From positions 755,541 to 819,540 of the forward strand of contig NZ_NPDZ01000001.1 in the NCBI RefSeq assembly GCF_002811875.1: a DNA stretch of 64,000 nucleotides, in the 5' to 3' direction. Below are positions 25,178 through 35,840 of the stretch, one piece after another. Every line of letters begins with the position of its first letter. Position 1 is the first letter of the stretch. The stretch comes from Leptospira perolatii (lineage in GTDB: Bacteria; Spirochaetota; Leptospiria; Leptospirales; Leptospiraceae). A program made the translations under genes and the position numbers. A model generated the notes under the pieces. It had not been told where the DNA came from. It ran no database searches and was given only the letters and a program-made list of their open reading frames with translations.

Positions 25178-26941
25178 CTAGGAAACTGTCGCGGCTTGCT
25201 TAGAAGCTCTTTCAAGTTTCAAGGAATTTGCTTCAGCGATTGCTAAACTATCAACCAAGTAGTCCTCGGTCATGGATTTGCGTTTTTCTTTTTCCGGCCC
25301 AGTAACAGACGTAAGGGACCTCTCCAGTAGTAAGCTGCAAATCAATCTAGCCGCGATTTCTACGGTTTCGAAAGCGAGAGAGTCCTTCTTTATACTGTCT
25401 GAAATCGATTTGTAAGCATGAACGCTCGAGTCCAGGGTTTTCCACAGATGAAGAAGATCCTGAGATGGCTGGAATTTAGCCAACTCCTCTTCCACATAAT
25501 GTCTTAAGTTTCCGGTCGGAGACATACCCGAAACCACTCCTCCGATCGCTGCTACTATTTGAAGTTGGGTAGTGCCCTCGTAGATAGTCGTGATCCTGCT
25601 ATCTCGGAAGATTTTTCCGACATCATAGTCTTCGGTGTAACCGCTTCCGCCGTGGATCTGAACTGCATCAGAAGAAATCGATACACATCCCTCCGAAGCA
25701 TAATATTTACTTAATGGAGTAAATAAGTCCGCTAATTTTTCCCAGTGGCGCAATTCTTGGTTAGAACTCACATCCTTTTCACTTTTGCCTTCTTCCTTGA
25801 GCATTCTTTCTTTTTTCCAGTGATAGAGTTCGATCGTTCTCGCTGCCTCTTGGATCAGGCATCGGGTGGCGCAAACTTCTCTTTCCATACGATCCAGGAT
25901 CTTTTTGACAGCGGGAATTTTGGAGATCGGTTTTCCAAATTGGATTCTTTCAGAAGCATATTTTTGGGCTTCGGATAATGCCGCTTGGGAAATTCCTAAA
26001 GACTGAGCGGCAATCGTCAATCGGGCAGCGTTCATCATTCCCATCGAATATTTGACAAGACCATAACCAACTTTTCCAATCAGATGTCCGGCAGATTTGT
26101 CAAAGACCACTTCGCACGTAGGAGAACAGTGCAGTCCTAATTTGTGCTCTACTCCGGCGATATGTACGTCCTTTCCTTCTACTAGAAAAAAGGAGAGTCC
26201 CCTTGCTCCGCTTTCCGGAGATCCTGTTCTCGCAAGAGTCAGGATGATCGAAGGAGATCCTATATAACCGCACGCGTGAGTGATAAAACGTTTTGTACCG
26301 GTAATCTTCCATGAACCATCAGCTTCTTGGACTGCCTTGGTTTGCACATTCGGAAGGTCGGAGCCGTAATTTGGTTCCGTCAAAGCCATTGCTGCGCTAT
26401 ACTTACCCGCGGCAATTTCCGGAAGCCATTTCTCGCACATTTCTTCGGAAGCATACCTTTCCATAATCTCAACTATATTAATATTTCCGTATGTTAGGCA
26501 AAAGGCAGCGTCTGCACGAGCAGAGAGCTCGCACATAATAGATTGAACCGCAACCGGCAATCCCAGTCCGCCGTACTTGCGACTGATTCCGATCGGCATG
26601 AGACCCGATTCTTTCAACGTAGTATAACATTCTTCTTGAGCTTTCGGGAAGATTACTTTTCCGTTGTCGTACTTTAATCCTATCTTATCCATCTCCTTAC
26701 TTCTGGGAGCAACAAAGTCTCCCATGATTTCACCCAAAGATTCTAAAATAGAATGATAGTAACTCTTTGCCTCTTCCACGCTAGAGGGAGCGAAGGAGTA
26801 TCTTTCGTTTCCTGTGGATTTGTACTTTGCCGCGTCTAAAAAGTCGCCTTCGTATGCATGAACAACTTCGTTCCAGTCGATCAACTGATCGAAATGAAGC
26901 TGAAGGTCATGATTGTCCTGAAAATAATTACTCTGAATCAT
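25178..26941 (-). CDS. Acyl-CoA dehydrogenase
   Basis: A 587-residue FAD enzyme that introduces the 2,3 double bond in acyl-CoA in beta-oxidation. Signatures include AMALTEPNYGSD (FAD and substrate loop), QIHGGSGYTEDY, and the catalytic Glu in IYEGTTQLQ. The length is above the 380-400 of short and medium chain enzymes because of a C-terminal extension (about 120 residues) and an N-terminal one (about 65 residues), as in long-chain and DUF-extended forms. It is divergent from msrB. Confidence 0.93.
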   Translation of the reverse strand: MIQSNYFQDNHDLQLHFDQLIDWNEVVHAYEGDFLDAAKYKSTGNERYSFAPSSVEEAKSYYHSILESLGEIMGDFVAPRSKEMDKIGLKYDNGKVIFPKAQEECYTTLKESGLMPIGISRKYGGLGLPVAVQSIMCELSARADAAFCLTYGNINIVEIMERYASEEMCEKWLPEIAAGKYSAAMALTEPNYGSDLPNVQTKAVQEADGSWKITGTKRFITHACGYIGSPSIILTLARTGSPESGARGLSFFLVEGKDVHIAGVEHKLGLHCSPTCEVVFDKSAGHLIGKVGYGLVKYSMGMMNAARLTIAAQSLGISQAALSEAQKYASERIQFGKPISKIPAVKKILDRMEREVCATRCLIQEAARTIELYHWKKERMLKEEGKSEKDVSSNQELRHWEKLADLFTPLSKYYASEGCVSISSDAVQIHGGSGYTEDYDVGKIFRDSRITTIYEGTTQLQIVAAIGGVVSGMSPTGNLRHYVEEELAKFQPSQDLLHLWKTLDSSVHAYKSISDSIKKDSLAFETVEIAARLICSLLLERSLTSVTGPEKEKRKSMTEDYLVDSLAIAEANSLKLERASKQAATVS

Positions 26942-27139
26942 TGGCCGCTCCGGTGAAAAAGAAATCTAATGTACATTAGTTGAACTCTCGTTAGAGCGAA
27001 TGTCAAGTCTTCGATAGGAGCTAGCGCTTGTACGTTTCGGTTGTATTGCAAACAACTTGTTTGAATCATGGAGCAGTTTTTGGAAAAATTACGTAACTTA
27101 TACTGCGTTCTATCGAACAAACTAAGTGAGGTAAGAGGA

Positions 27140-27658
27140 ATGGGCCAGGGAGTTGCCGGTAAGGCGATTGTAGTCTATAGTATTTTATTGTTCTTAGTAG
27201 CAGGGGGCTGTTCTCCCCAATTTGGGGATCCTAATCAAAAATCAAAAGGAGGAAAAATGAAGTACGAAGTACAAAAAACTGAAGAAGAATGGAGAAAAAT
27301 CCTGTCGGAAGAGCAGTATCAGATACTCAGAGATAAGGGAACCGAAAGAGCCTTTACCGGTGAGTACTATCATAACAAGGAAAAAGGGACATATCTTTGT
27401 GCTGCATGCGGAGCTGAGTTATTTAAGTCCGATGCAAAATATGAATCTGGTTCCGGTTGGCCTTCTTTTTATCAGCCTGCAAATAATAAGAACGTTGCAT
27501 CGGAAACGGATAACAGTCATGGAATGACGAGGGTGGAAGTGCATTGTTCCAGGTGCGGAGGACATTTGGGTCACGTTTTTCCAGACGGACCTGCACCTAC
27601 TGGAAAGAGATATTGCATCAATTCAGTCTCTCTCAAATTCAAGAAAGAAGCAAAGTAA
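27140..27658 (+). CDS. msrB: Peptide-methionine (R)-S-oxide reductase MsrB, lipoprotein form
   Basis: A 172-residue protein with an N-terminal lipoprotein signal (VAGGC, Cys24) followed by a complete MsrB domain. Zinc-binding Cys87/Cys90 (CAAC) and Cys136/Cys139 (CSRC) are present, and the catalytic Cys is Cys159 in RYCINS. It repairs oxidised methionine outside the cytoplasm, by inference from the lipobox. The ATG at 27140 has GAGG eight bases upstream; an upstream in-frame ATG at 27068 would bury the signal, so it is not used. Confidence 0.9.
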   Translation: MGQGVAGKAIVVYSILLFLVAGGCSPQFGDPNQKSKGGKMKYEVQKTEEEWRKILSEEQYQILRDKGTERAFTGEYYHNKEKGTYLCAACGAELFKSDAKYESGSGWPSFYQPANNKNVASETDNSHGMTRVEVHCSRCGGHLGHVFPDGPAPTGKRYCINSVSLKFKKEAK

Positions 27659-27686
27659 TCAGTAAGTAAACCATCCTTATAAAATT

Positions 27687-27748
27687 CCGGTTGCAGCCCC
27701 TGGCAACCGGGAGAATCTCTCCAAGGCGGACGACAGAGTCTGTGGTCC
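27687..27748 (+). promoter_or_regulatory. Three-hairpin leader before the hydrolase gene
   Basis: The 97-base gap holds three consecutive hairpins: CCGGTTGC/GCAACCGG (27687-27694 with 27703-27710), GGAGA/TCTCC (27710-27714 with 27718-27722) and GGACgACAG/CTGTgGTCC (27728-27736 with 27740-27748). The hydrolase ATG follows eight bases later with no visible binding site. No T-run is seen, so a terminator is unlikely; a regulatory RNA leader is the better guess. Confidence 0.4.
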
Positions 27749-27755
27749 TAATTGC

Positions 27756-28697
27756 ATGAGAAAAGATTATCTTACTTACCTTCCCGAAAACAAGCCGATA
27801 CGTCCGTTCTTAGTACAGAGAATTGCAGAATTCTATTATAGATTGTTTTACTTAGCTTGCAACTTGTTAGGCATCTTTATCAAAGTCCCGGATCATATCG
27901 AGGGTTTCAAGAGACCAATCGTCTTAGTTACCGGATTTTTGGGACGACCATTAACATGGAATAATATGCGAAAACACCTGATAGAACTGGGCCACCCGGT
28001 TTATACCGTAGACCTTGGTTTTCAGGTAGGCAATATTCGTAAAAAAAGCAAACAACTCGAGCAGTTCCTGATCGAGCGAAAGATTAAGGATTGCTATCTA
28101 GTTTGCCATTCCATGGGTGGATTGATTGCTGCTGGACTTACCTACAAGGGAAGGGATAGAGTCAGAAAAGTATATCTAGTCGGATCTCCGATTCACGGAA
28201 CTAGATTGGCTTATATTGGTCCGATGTTTATCGCGTGTTGGCAAATGATGCCGGGGTCCAAGATCGTCAAAGAGGTCATCGAGACTTATTCAAAATATCA
28301 TAATGTACAAGCCGTCTTCACTAAAGGTGAAGAAATCGTTCTTCCATGGCAGTCTTCCCGCTTGGGAAACCACGACGACGTAGAAGTTCCAGAATACGGA
28401 CATATAAATTTAGTTCTTGGGCCTTTGGGAATTGAGTGTATCGGCTCATTGGTGACATCGGAAGAAAAGAAAGATCCGCTTCCGATCAAAGTCAAACCTG
28501 AGGTAAAAGAAGCGGTCGTTTCCGAAAAATCCGCGAAGGTTATAGCAAAAGCAAAACAACCGGTAAAAGCCATGGCAAAGCAGAAAGCTTCGGCAGCTCC
28601 GAAAAAATCTTCTTCCAAGTCTCAAAAGCAAGGCTCGCCGAAAAAACAATCTGCGAGCAAAGCTAACCCAAAACGCGCAAAGAAGAAAAGCCGTTAA
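27756..28697 (+). CDS. Alpha/beta hydrolase (lipase-like) with a Lys/Ala-rich tail
   Basis: A 313-residue protein. The first about 240 residues form an alpha/beta hydrolase related to triacylglycerol lipases: oxyanion region TGFLGRP near 68, nucleophile elbow CHSMGG near 127, acid and His in the expected C-terminal part (EYGHINL). The last 70 residues are a low-complexity basic tail of Lys, Ala, Ser and Pro, like a histone H1 or AlgP tail, which may bind nucleic acid or an acidic surface. No signal peptide is seen. The substrate is unknown. Confidence 0.8.
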   Translation: MRKDYLTYLPENKPIRPFLVQRIAEFYYRLFYLACNLLGIFIKVPDHIEGFKRPIVLVTGFLGRPLTWNNMRKHLIELGHPVYTVDLGFQVGNIRKKSKQLEQFLIERKIKDCYLVCHSMGGLIAAGLTYKGRDRVRKVYLVGSPIHGTRLAYIGPMFIACWQMMPGSKIVKEVIETYSKYHNVQAVFTKGEEIVLPWQSSRLGNHDDVEVPEYGHINLVLGPLGIECIGSLVTSEEKKDPLPIKVKPEVKEAVVSEKSAKVIAKAKQPVKAMAKQKASAAPKKSSSKSQKQGSPKKQSASKANPKRAKKKSR

Positions 28698-28707
28698 CGA
28701 AAAACAA

Positions 28708-28740
28708 AAAAATTTAGACCGCTAAAGGAAAAACTAGCGA
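28708..28740 (-). terminator. Weak terminator of the TetR gene
   Basis: Read on the reverse strand, a short CGCTA/TAGCG stem with a T-rich loop is followed by TCTAAATTTTTTTG. It lies 22 bases downstream of the TetR stop and is the only T-run structure between two convergent genes. The stem is short. Confidence 0.35.
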
Positions 28741-28762
28741 TCGATTCAGAATTATATAAAGC

Positions 28763-29374
28763 TTATTTGGTAAGATAGTTTTCGAATATTTCGCGCAAGC
28801 TATCTTCCATTTCCTTAATATAGCGAAGATCTTTCGTAACTCTCCAAAGAGTGATCGCTCCGTGATAAGCCATGAGCACTCTTCTGGCAACATAGTGTAT
28901 GTCCATGCTTCTGGAGAGCTGTCCGGACGCTACGGCCCTGGAAAGATAATTACGAATCATGCGAGTCCACTTGTCAGCGATCCCTTTCAGAAATTCAGTA
29001 TATTCTGGATCTGAATCCATCACTTGGTTTGCAAAACCTGCAAACGGATCCCCGTGAAATTCTCCCTGTCTGATTTGCCTTTCTTTTAGAATCACCCAGG
29101 CACGCAGGAATTCCTGCACTTCCGGGTAGCGTTCCATCAGGTTGTTCAAGTCAGAAAGAGTTTTCTCCTCCTGTCTGGCTAAGTAGGCGATTCCCAATTC
29201 TTTTTTTGAGGGAAAATGATCGTACAAACTCGCCGCTACAGATCCGGACTCTTGGATGATCTGTCTCATTCCGGTGTTTGAGAACCCTTGTTTATAGAAA
29301 AGGTCGGTGGCTGTATCTAAAATACGTTCCCGGACGCTTGCACCGGAGTCTCTTTTTTTCCTTTGGGCGGTCAT
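28763..29374 (-). CDS. TetR-family transcriptional repressor
   Basis: A 203-residue TetR protein. The N-terminal helix-turn-helix (about 10-58, [22 protein letters not shown]) is intact, and the C-terminal regulatory domain is helical. It is divergent from the thioesterase-thiolase pair, and the gap holds a 30-bp perfect palindrome, so it very likely represses that pair and itself. By family habit the ligand could be a fatty acyl-CoA or related lipid; this is inference. Confidence 0.88.
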   Translation of the reverse strand: MTAQRKKRDSGASVRERILDTATDLFYKQGFSNTGMRQIIQESGSVAASLYDHFPSKKELGIAYLARQEEKTLSDLNNLMERYPEVQEFLRAWVILKERQIRQGEFHGDPFAGFANQVMDSDPEYTEFLKGIADKWTRMIRNYLSRAVASGQLSRSMDIHYVARRVLMAYHGAITLWRVTKDLRYIKEMEDSLREIFENYLTK

Positions 29375-29447
29375 TTCTTTAAGTCGTAACTAATTGCATT
29401 ATCCCCTGAATTAGGCATTCCGTCAATAGAATTTGAGATTAGTGCAA

Positions 29448-29477
29448 AAAAATACAGAACGAACGTTCTGTATTTTT
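29448..29477. promoter_or_regulatory. 30-bp perfect palindrome, TetR operator
   Basis: AAAAATACAGAACG at 29448-29461 and its exact complement at 29464-29477 are separated by two bases. The size and the two-fold symmetry match TetR-family operators. It sits between the divergent tetR (start 29374) and thioesterase (start 29527), just upstream of a TTGCTC/TAATCT promoter at 29479-29506. Binding would block that promoter. Confidence 0.75.
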
Positions 29478-29478
29478 C

Positions 29479-29506
29479 TTGCTCCGAATCTGGAGGGGTC
29501 TAATCT
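29479..29506 (+). promoter_or_regulatory. Promoter of the thioesterase-thiolase pair
   Basis: A -35-like TTGCTC at 29479-29484 and a -10-like TAATCT at 29501-29506 with a 16-base spacer lie directly beside the palindrome. The start codon at 29527 would have a short leader with the binding site GGGAGAGG. Confidence 0.4.
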
Positions 29507-29526
29507 AGTGTCAGGGAGAGGTTCCA

Positions 29527-30402
29527 ATGCCAAAAGTAGGACAGGAAAACTTTCGAACTAGATTTTCGGATCTGGATACCCAAAGGCACGTTACGAGTAG
29601 AACATACGAAGAAGCTTGCTTAGGAGATCGTTACCGAATTTTAGAAGAAGCCGGTTTTAACTGGAAGCAAATGCTTTCGGATTCGATTTCTCTGAAGACT
29701 CAAGCATCCGATATACGGTTCTTGGCCCAGCAAATGGAGAATTCTGATCTAGAAGTCAGAACCAATGTTCGCTCCGGAGAAGGTGGATTCTTGTTATTCC
29801 AACAGGACTTACTCGATTCCACGGGAAAAGTCGCAGCAGAAATTAGAACTCTGGCTCGCACAGAAAAAGCTGGAATCCTTTTCGAAGCAATTCCCGCCAC
29901 CGAAAGTGCGGAGGCTTTGATCTCTTCTTTCGAACCGATCCTGCCTTTTTCCGGAAGTTGTGAACGAACCGGCGCCGAGAGGGATTTGTTTTTCTGTGAG
30001 AGAAATCCTTTTGGAGACTACAATCCATCTCACTATTGGAGAATCTTAGAAGAAGGAAGATGGAACTTTACCGCTGAGTCAGGCTTATCCTTGGATCACC
30101 TGATTGCGATGGATACGACCTATTTTTATATGGGCGGAAAGATACGTTATGCGAAACCTCTCATAGCGGGACGCAAGGTTGTAGTAAAAACCTGGATCCG
30201 CAATTTTGAAAAAATTTGGTGTAGAATGCGCCAGGAAATCACGGACTCGATCACTCAGGAAGTGTTAGCAGAGTCACTCGATGATTTGTTGGTTGTTTCG
30301 ATCAGTAAGACTAGGCCGAAAAGAGTTACCGAAGAAATGCTGAAAGACGCGATCAAAAACACTGAATATCCCGAAGGATGGCAACTGGAGGGAGACGAAT
30401 GA
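29527..30402 (+). CDS. Double-hotdog acyl thioesterase-like protein
   Basis: A 291-residue protein made of two hotdog-fold halves, as in acyl-ACP thioesterases and YbgC-like dimers. The first half has RFSDLDTQRHVTSRTYEE and the second GDYNPSHYWRILEEGRW with MGGKIRYAKPLIAGRKV. In this family Asp in the D-x-N/Q-x-H/x pattern acts in catalysis; the first half has DLDTQRHV and the second GDYNPSHYW. It follows the TetR-type operator and is followed by the thiolase 52 bases later. It likely hydrolyses or transfers an acyl-CoA; the chain length is unknown. Confidence 0.75.
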   Translation: MPKVGQENFRTRFSDLDTQRHVTSRTYEEACLGDRYRILEEAGFNWKQMLSDSISLKTQASDIRFLAQQMENSDLEVRTNVRSGEGGFLLFQQDLLDSTGKVAAEIRTLARTEKAGILFEAIPATESAEALISSFEPILPFSGSCERTGAERDLFFCERNPFGDYNPSHYWRILEEGRWNFTAESGLSLDHLIAMDTTYFYMGGKIRYAKPLIAGRKVVVKTWIRNFEKIWCRMRQEITDSITQEVLAESLDDLLVVSISKTRPKRVTEEMLKDAIKNTEYPEGWQLEGDE

Positions 30403-30454
30403 ACTATTTTATTAGATTAGGAATGGAATTAAATCTAACATCTGGAGAGAAAAG

Positions 30455-31780
<1,326 letters not shown>

Positions 31781-31827
31781 TTTAGACATCTAGAATTTAA
31801 CCTTAAAAAATAACTCACAACTAAAGG

Positions 31828-31852
31828 GCCTCGGATCTTCCGAGGCTTTTTT
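31828..31852 (+). terminator. Rho-independent terminator after the thiolase gene
   Basis: A 7-bp GC-rich stem, GCCTCGG at 31828-31834 with CCGAGGC at 31840-31846, a five-base loop and a run of six T residues. It ends the thioesterase-thiolase transcript. Confidence 0.92.
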
Positions 31853-32280
31853 ATAACTGGAGATCCTGCGAGAATTCATATATTAAAATTATTGAATATA
31901 GTTTGCAGGAGTTTCAACCAATCCGCGGGAAAATAAGGGCTTGCGAGAAAGCCATTTTACGAATTAGGGAAGATCCGCCAGGCTACTTACCCGCCGTTTC
32001 TTTTTCTGAATAGCCGATTTTTCCTGCTTTGTTGTCACTCTAGGGACATGGGGCGACTTATACGCTGATCCTTGCGAATTGTGTCAAAAGAAAGTGCAGT
32101 ACATTATGATTGTCTTATGTAGTTTTTTTCTCACTTATATTTTGATTATAATTTAGAGTTTGATGACGAATCGTTTCTTGATCATTCGATGGACTCTCGC
32201 AGTGATCAAAAGTCTCTTTGCAAGCAGTTTTTAAATAACGCTTGACTAAGAAAAAAACTCGAGTAACCAGTTAGTCCGTG
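31853..32280. other. Intergenic stretch before the ceramidase gene
   Basis: No gene or RNA is recognised here. The sequence is AT-rich; a TATAAT-like box near 32147 and a TTGACT box near 32242 are candidate promoter elements, but neither has a good partner box. No repeats or hairpins stand out. Confidence 0.4.
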
Positions 32281-32297
32281 TTTGTCGGAGGCGAAAA

Positions 32298-34598
32298 ATG
32301 TTTCGTTTGAATTTCAGAATGATTCCAATCTTGTGCTTAATGCTTTTATTAAGCACTTGTAGTGATAATGGTAATGGTAGCCCAAAGGGTTTACTCGGTT
32401 CTAATGATAAAGATGTAAACAGTCTTTCTTCCTTAGTTGGAAACAATGCTCTCGCACTTACTTCTGGTGCGGACGATGTATATATGGTTGGGGCAGCTAA
32501 AAAAGATATCACTGGCCCGTTTGTGCAATCAAGCACAGGTTATAATAGCCCTGGCGACGAAATGCATGGCCTTGCAATGAGATTGCATTCAAGAGCTTTC
32601 GTAATCGAAAAACCAGGAACTGGAGATCAGGTCGCGATTGTAACTCTCGAACAGATACATATGTATCAAAGTATTAAGATTGGAGTTGTCAAAAAACTAG
32701 CCGCTGATGGTTACGGAAACATTTTCAAGACCGAAAATATCCTACTTTCTGCTACGCACACACATTCGGCTCCATCGAATCATTCGTGGTACACTCTATT
32801 CAATTTATTTAATGGTGTCGTGGGTTTCGACCGTTTACACTATAATATCGTGGTAAACGGAGTCGTTGATTCTATTAAAGCAGCTTACGCAAACAAAAAG
32901 CCTGCAAAAATTAAATTTGCGAGCGGAAATATCCCCGGTGGAATCAACAATCGTTCTTCCATTGCATACTGGAAGAACTTCGACGCTACTCAATATGCAA
33001 AGAACGTCGAAGAAACCATGTACCTTCTGCGCTTTGACGGAACGGATGGTTCCGAAATCGGCTTAATCAACTGGCTTGGTGTTCATGGTACTTCTTTGGG
33101 AATTAAGAACGACAGAGTCCACGGAGATAACAAGGGTTGGGCTGCTTACGAAGTGGAAAGGACCAAAGGCGGGAACTTTATCGCGGCTTTTGCTCAGGGT
33201 ATTTTCGGGGACGTAAGTCCAAACAGCCCAGATCCAACGGATATTACTAAACCGTTCAAGCGTCCGAACGATTTGGATCCAAATTTGCATATGCTGGAAA
33301 ATCCAATTGTGCACGGCGCGATTCAGGCGAATAAAGCTTTGGAATTGTATAATTCCGCAAGCACAGTTCTGTCTGGTGCACTGACGTATCGCCATTCGCA
33401 TGTAACTTGGAATCAAAAACTTCCGGTTAATACAAGCTATATCGGCGATAAACAAATGCCTTATGACAACGCTAACGTTGCAACTACTTGTGTGGCGACC
33501 ATAGGAGGAGCCTTCTTGGCAGGAGACGAAGAAGGAGCTCCTGTAGATTTTGCGAAAGAAGGAGATATCAAAAACACCTATACTTTCGAAAACGGGCAAT
33601 GGGTGCGTCACAAGTATAATCTCACAGATGCGTCTGGAGCTGCTAAGATTCTTGGAGTCCTCTGGCCACTAGCCTCGGCAGTCTTACAGACAACCAAGTA
33701 TGATAATTGCGATGCAGATAAGTTTACGCTGCTTCCGGTCGGAGAAGTGGATGACTTCTGGTTTCCGAATCCAAATGTTCCGTTTGTTCCTGTGGTTCTA
33801 CCGTTCCAAATCGTTGCGATCGGTAACACTGCAATTGTCGCTGCACCTTTCGAGATTAGTACGCAAGCCGGAAGAAGGCTAAGGCAGAAATTGCAAACTA
33901 CCTTTGCACCTGCGAATATCAGCAATATCGTAGTGGCTGGGATGTCAAACGCGTATGCACAGTATCTAACTACTCGTGAAGAATTCTCCGCACAACACTT
34001 CGAAGGTGGATTCACTGTCTATGGGCCTTGGGCTTCTGCAGCACTGAATCAAGACTTCGATAGAATTGCGAGCGACATCGTTGCTGCTCGTCCAACGAAT
34101 GCTGGCCCGAATCCTCCGGATCTTTCCAACCAGCAGTTCATCCAAACTTGGGTTTCTCAGAACGGAGTAGTAACCGATGGAGGAAACTTCGGTACAGTAT
34201 TGACTGACGCAAATGCAACTTATAGCAAAGCGAAAGATACTGTCGCTGTTCGATTCCAAGGTGCTCACCCTAGAACTACCGAAGAGAAGAAACTAGACGG
34301 AAGTCTTTCCCAATTTTACAATCCGGCCACCTTTACTTTCTTAGAAGTTCAAAAGAAAGATAGCAACGGGGCATGGGTAACTGTGGCGAAAGACGGGGAT
34401 CCATACACTGCTTTCGATTGGAAAAGAACCGGCGGAGATTTGTCTGCTACTTCGGAAGTTACAGTAACTTGGCTAGTACGCAATGTGCAACCTGGAACTT
34501 ATAGAATCGTATACAACGGTCTAAGCAAAGTTTGGTGGTTGTTCGGAACTACTTATAGCAAATTTACCGGAACATCTAGAGAATTCCTGGTTCAATAA
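32298..34598 (+). CDS. Neutral ceramidase lipoprotein
   Basis: A 766-residue member of the neutral/alkaline non-lysosomal ceramidase family, which splits ceramide into fatty acid and sphingosine. The signal ends at a lipobox with Cys21 (LLSTC). The catalytic domain carries the zinc-binding ATHTHSAPSN motif near residue 155 and the nucleophile motif GDVSPN with Ser307. The C-terminal about 150 residues form an Ig-like domain (DGSLSQFYNPATF and on). It is exported and probably surface-facing. The binding site CGGAGG stands before the ATG at 32298. Leptospira makes no sphingolipids as far as known, so the substrate is likely a host or environmental lipid. Confidence 0.87.
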   Translation: MFRLNFRMIPILCLMLLLSTCSDNGNGSPKGLLGSNDKDVNSLSSLVGNNALALTSGADDVYMVGAAKKDITGPFVQSSTGYNSPGDEMHGLAMRLHSRAFVIEKPGTGDQVAIVTLEQIHMYQSIKIGVVKKLAADGYGNIFKTENILLSATHTHSAPSNHSWYTLFNLFNGVVGFDRLHYNIVVNGVVDSIKAAYANKKPAKIKFASGNIPGGINNRSSIAYWKNFDATQYAKNVEETMYLLRFDGTDGSEIGLINWLGVHGTSLGIKNDRVHGDNKGWAAYEVERTKGGNFIAAFAQGIFGDVSPNSPDPTDITKPFKRPNDLDPNLHMLENPIVHGAIQANKALELYNSASTVLSGALTYRHSHVTWNQKLPVNTSYIGDKQMPYDNANVATTCVATIGGAFLAGDEEGAPVDFAKEGDIKNTYTFENGQWVRHKYNLTDASGAAKILGVLWPLASAVLQTTKYDNCDADKFTLLPVGEVDDFWFPNPNVPFVPVVLPFQIVAIGNTAIVAAPFEISTQAGRRLRQKLQTTFAPANISNIVVAGMSNAYAQYLTTREEFSAQHFEGGFTVYGPWASAALNQDFDRIASDIVAARPTNAGPNPPDLSNQQFIQTWVSQNGVVTDGGNFGTVLTDANATYSKAKDTVAVRFQGAHPRTTEEKKLDGSLSQFYNPATFTFLEVQKKDSNGAWVTVAKDGDPYTAFDWKRTGGDLSATSEVTVTWLVRNVQPGTYRIVYNGLSKVWWLFGTTYSKFTGTSREFLVQ

Positions 34599-34635
34599 TA
34601 AAGAGTCAGGCAAATAAATATCAGAATAGTAAGAG

Positions 34636-34664
34636 AAGTGCGCTTTTTGCCAGAAAGCGCACTT
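34636..34664 (+). terminator. Hairpin after the ceramidase gene
   Basis: A perfect 11-bp stem, AAGTGCGCTTT at 34636-34646 with AAAGCGCACTT at 34654-34664 and a seven-base loop. No long T-run follows, so termination may be partial. The next gene has its own TTGACA box at 34670. Confidence 0.6.
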
Positions 34665-34704
34665 GCGTCTTGACAAGCTACTAATTGAATTAGAACGATG
34701 ATGT

Positions 34705-35811
34705 ATGATCATCCGCGTTCTAATTCTTTTGCTTATCCTGCAGTCTAGCTTCTATTGCACTAATAATGAGGGAAAGAGCAAGAATGAAGTTCTCATGGAA
34801 TCCCTCGCGATCGTTGCATATCCCTACCTAATCAATACTTGTGCGATAACTCCGGTAGTTCCTGGAGGACCAGTTCCTCAAATCACATCTGGCTACGGAG
34901 CAAGAGGAACTCATTCTGTTTCCGTAAATATTCTTCCGAATCCGGTCGCTCCCAAGAATGTCTGTGTTTATTTTCCGGCGGATCAATCAGGCCCGGCTCC
35001 TGTTTTATTTTTGTTTCACGGGTTCAGCGCTCCTTCTGCCGAGCCTTATTATCCTTTGATCGATTTTTATGTTTCAAAAGGGTACGTCGTTGTATTTCCG
35101 ATCTACTTTTCGGACGACAGAGATCCATTAGAAAATTATGATATAATGTGGAATGGAATTTTGTCGGCTGTTCAGCAGTATCCCGATAAAATCGATACGA
35201 CTAGAGTAGGGTTCATGGGTCATAGCTATGGAGGAGGCGCAACTCCTTATATGGCGAAGAAAGGGCTCGTAACAGAAACCTGGGGATCGAACGGGGGCTT
35301 TATATTTATGGTCGCTCCTTGGTATTCTTTTGGAATGACCGATACCGATTTAACTCAGATCCCGGCTTCGACAAAGCTTTTGGTTCAGATTTATGAAAAC
35401 GATCAGGTAACTGATCACAGAATGGGAATCGATATCTTTCAACACATCACTAGTATTGCGAACACAGAAAAAGATTTTCTTTCTGTATACACTGATTCTT
35501 CCAGCGGAACTACCTTGCTAGCGGATCATTACGTTCCGATCAAGGATACAATCATCGGAATCGGGGCACTGGATGCGCTGGACTATTACGGTGTCTGGAA
35601 ACCACTGGAAGCGTTGGCGGACTATACGTTTAATAACAATGCGACCGCCAAAACGATCGCGCTAGGCGATGGCGCGTCATCTCAAAAATTCATGGGCCAG
35701 TATTTGAACGGAAATCCAGTCAAAGAAATGACAGTAAGCGATAGCCCTGTTCCTTTGCAGCCGGAAAGCTATTTTTCTCAACCATTCAGCGATCCGAAGA
35801 ATCCAAGATAA
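34705..35811 (+). CDS. Lipase/dienelactone-hydrolase-like lipoprotein
   Basis: A 368-residue exported alpha/beta hydrolase. The signal ends at Cys18 (SSFYC), and the nucleophile elbow is GHSYGGG with Ser174. The fold is of the cutinase/platelet-activating-factor hydrolase/dienelactone hydrolase group. The HGF motif for the oxyanion hole is near 105 (FLFHGFSA). It follows the ceramidase and precedes a ChaN-like gene; the set looks like an extracellular lipid-processing group. The start at 34705 is close to a TTGACA box at 34670, which would give a nearly leaderless mRNA. Confidence 0.78.
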   Translation: MIIRVLILLLILQSSFYCTNNEGKSKNEVLMESLAIVAYPYLINTCAITPVVPGGPVPQITSGYGARGTHSVSVNILPNPVAPKNVCVYFPADQSGPAPVLFLFHGFSAPSAEPYYPLIDFYVSKGYVVVFPIYFSDDRDPLENYDIMWNGILSAVQQYPDKIDTTRVGFMGHSYGGGATPYMAKKGLVTETWGSNGGFIFMVAPWYSFGMTDTDLTQIPASTKLLVQIYENDQVTDHRMGIDIFQHITSIANTEKDFLSVYTDSSSGTTLLADHYVPIKDTIIGIGALDALDYYGVWKPLEALADYTFNNNATAKTIALGDGASSQKFMGQYLNGNPVKEMTVSDSPVPLQPESYFSQPFSDPKNPR

Positions 35812-35840
35812 TTCCGTATTTTATCGATTCGTAGGTTTTT

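Noticed and set aside
26942..27067. CTCT-CGTT-AGAG repeat as an operator of acyl-CoA dehydrogenase
   Set aside because: The arms are only four bases, too short to support a site.
27661..27755. SAM-type riboswitch
   Set aside because: GGCAACC and hairpins are suggestive, but the stretch is too short, lacks the conserved core, and the next gene is not in methionine metabolism.
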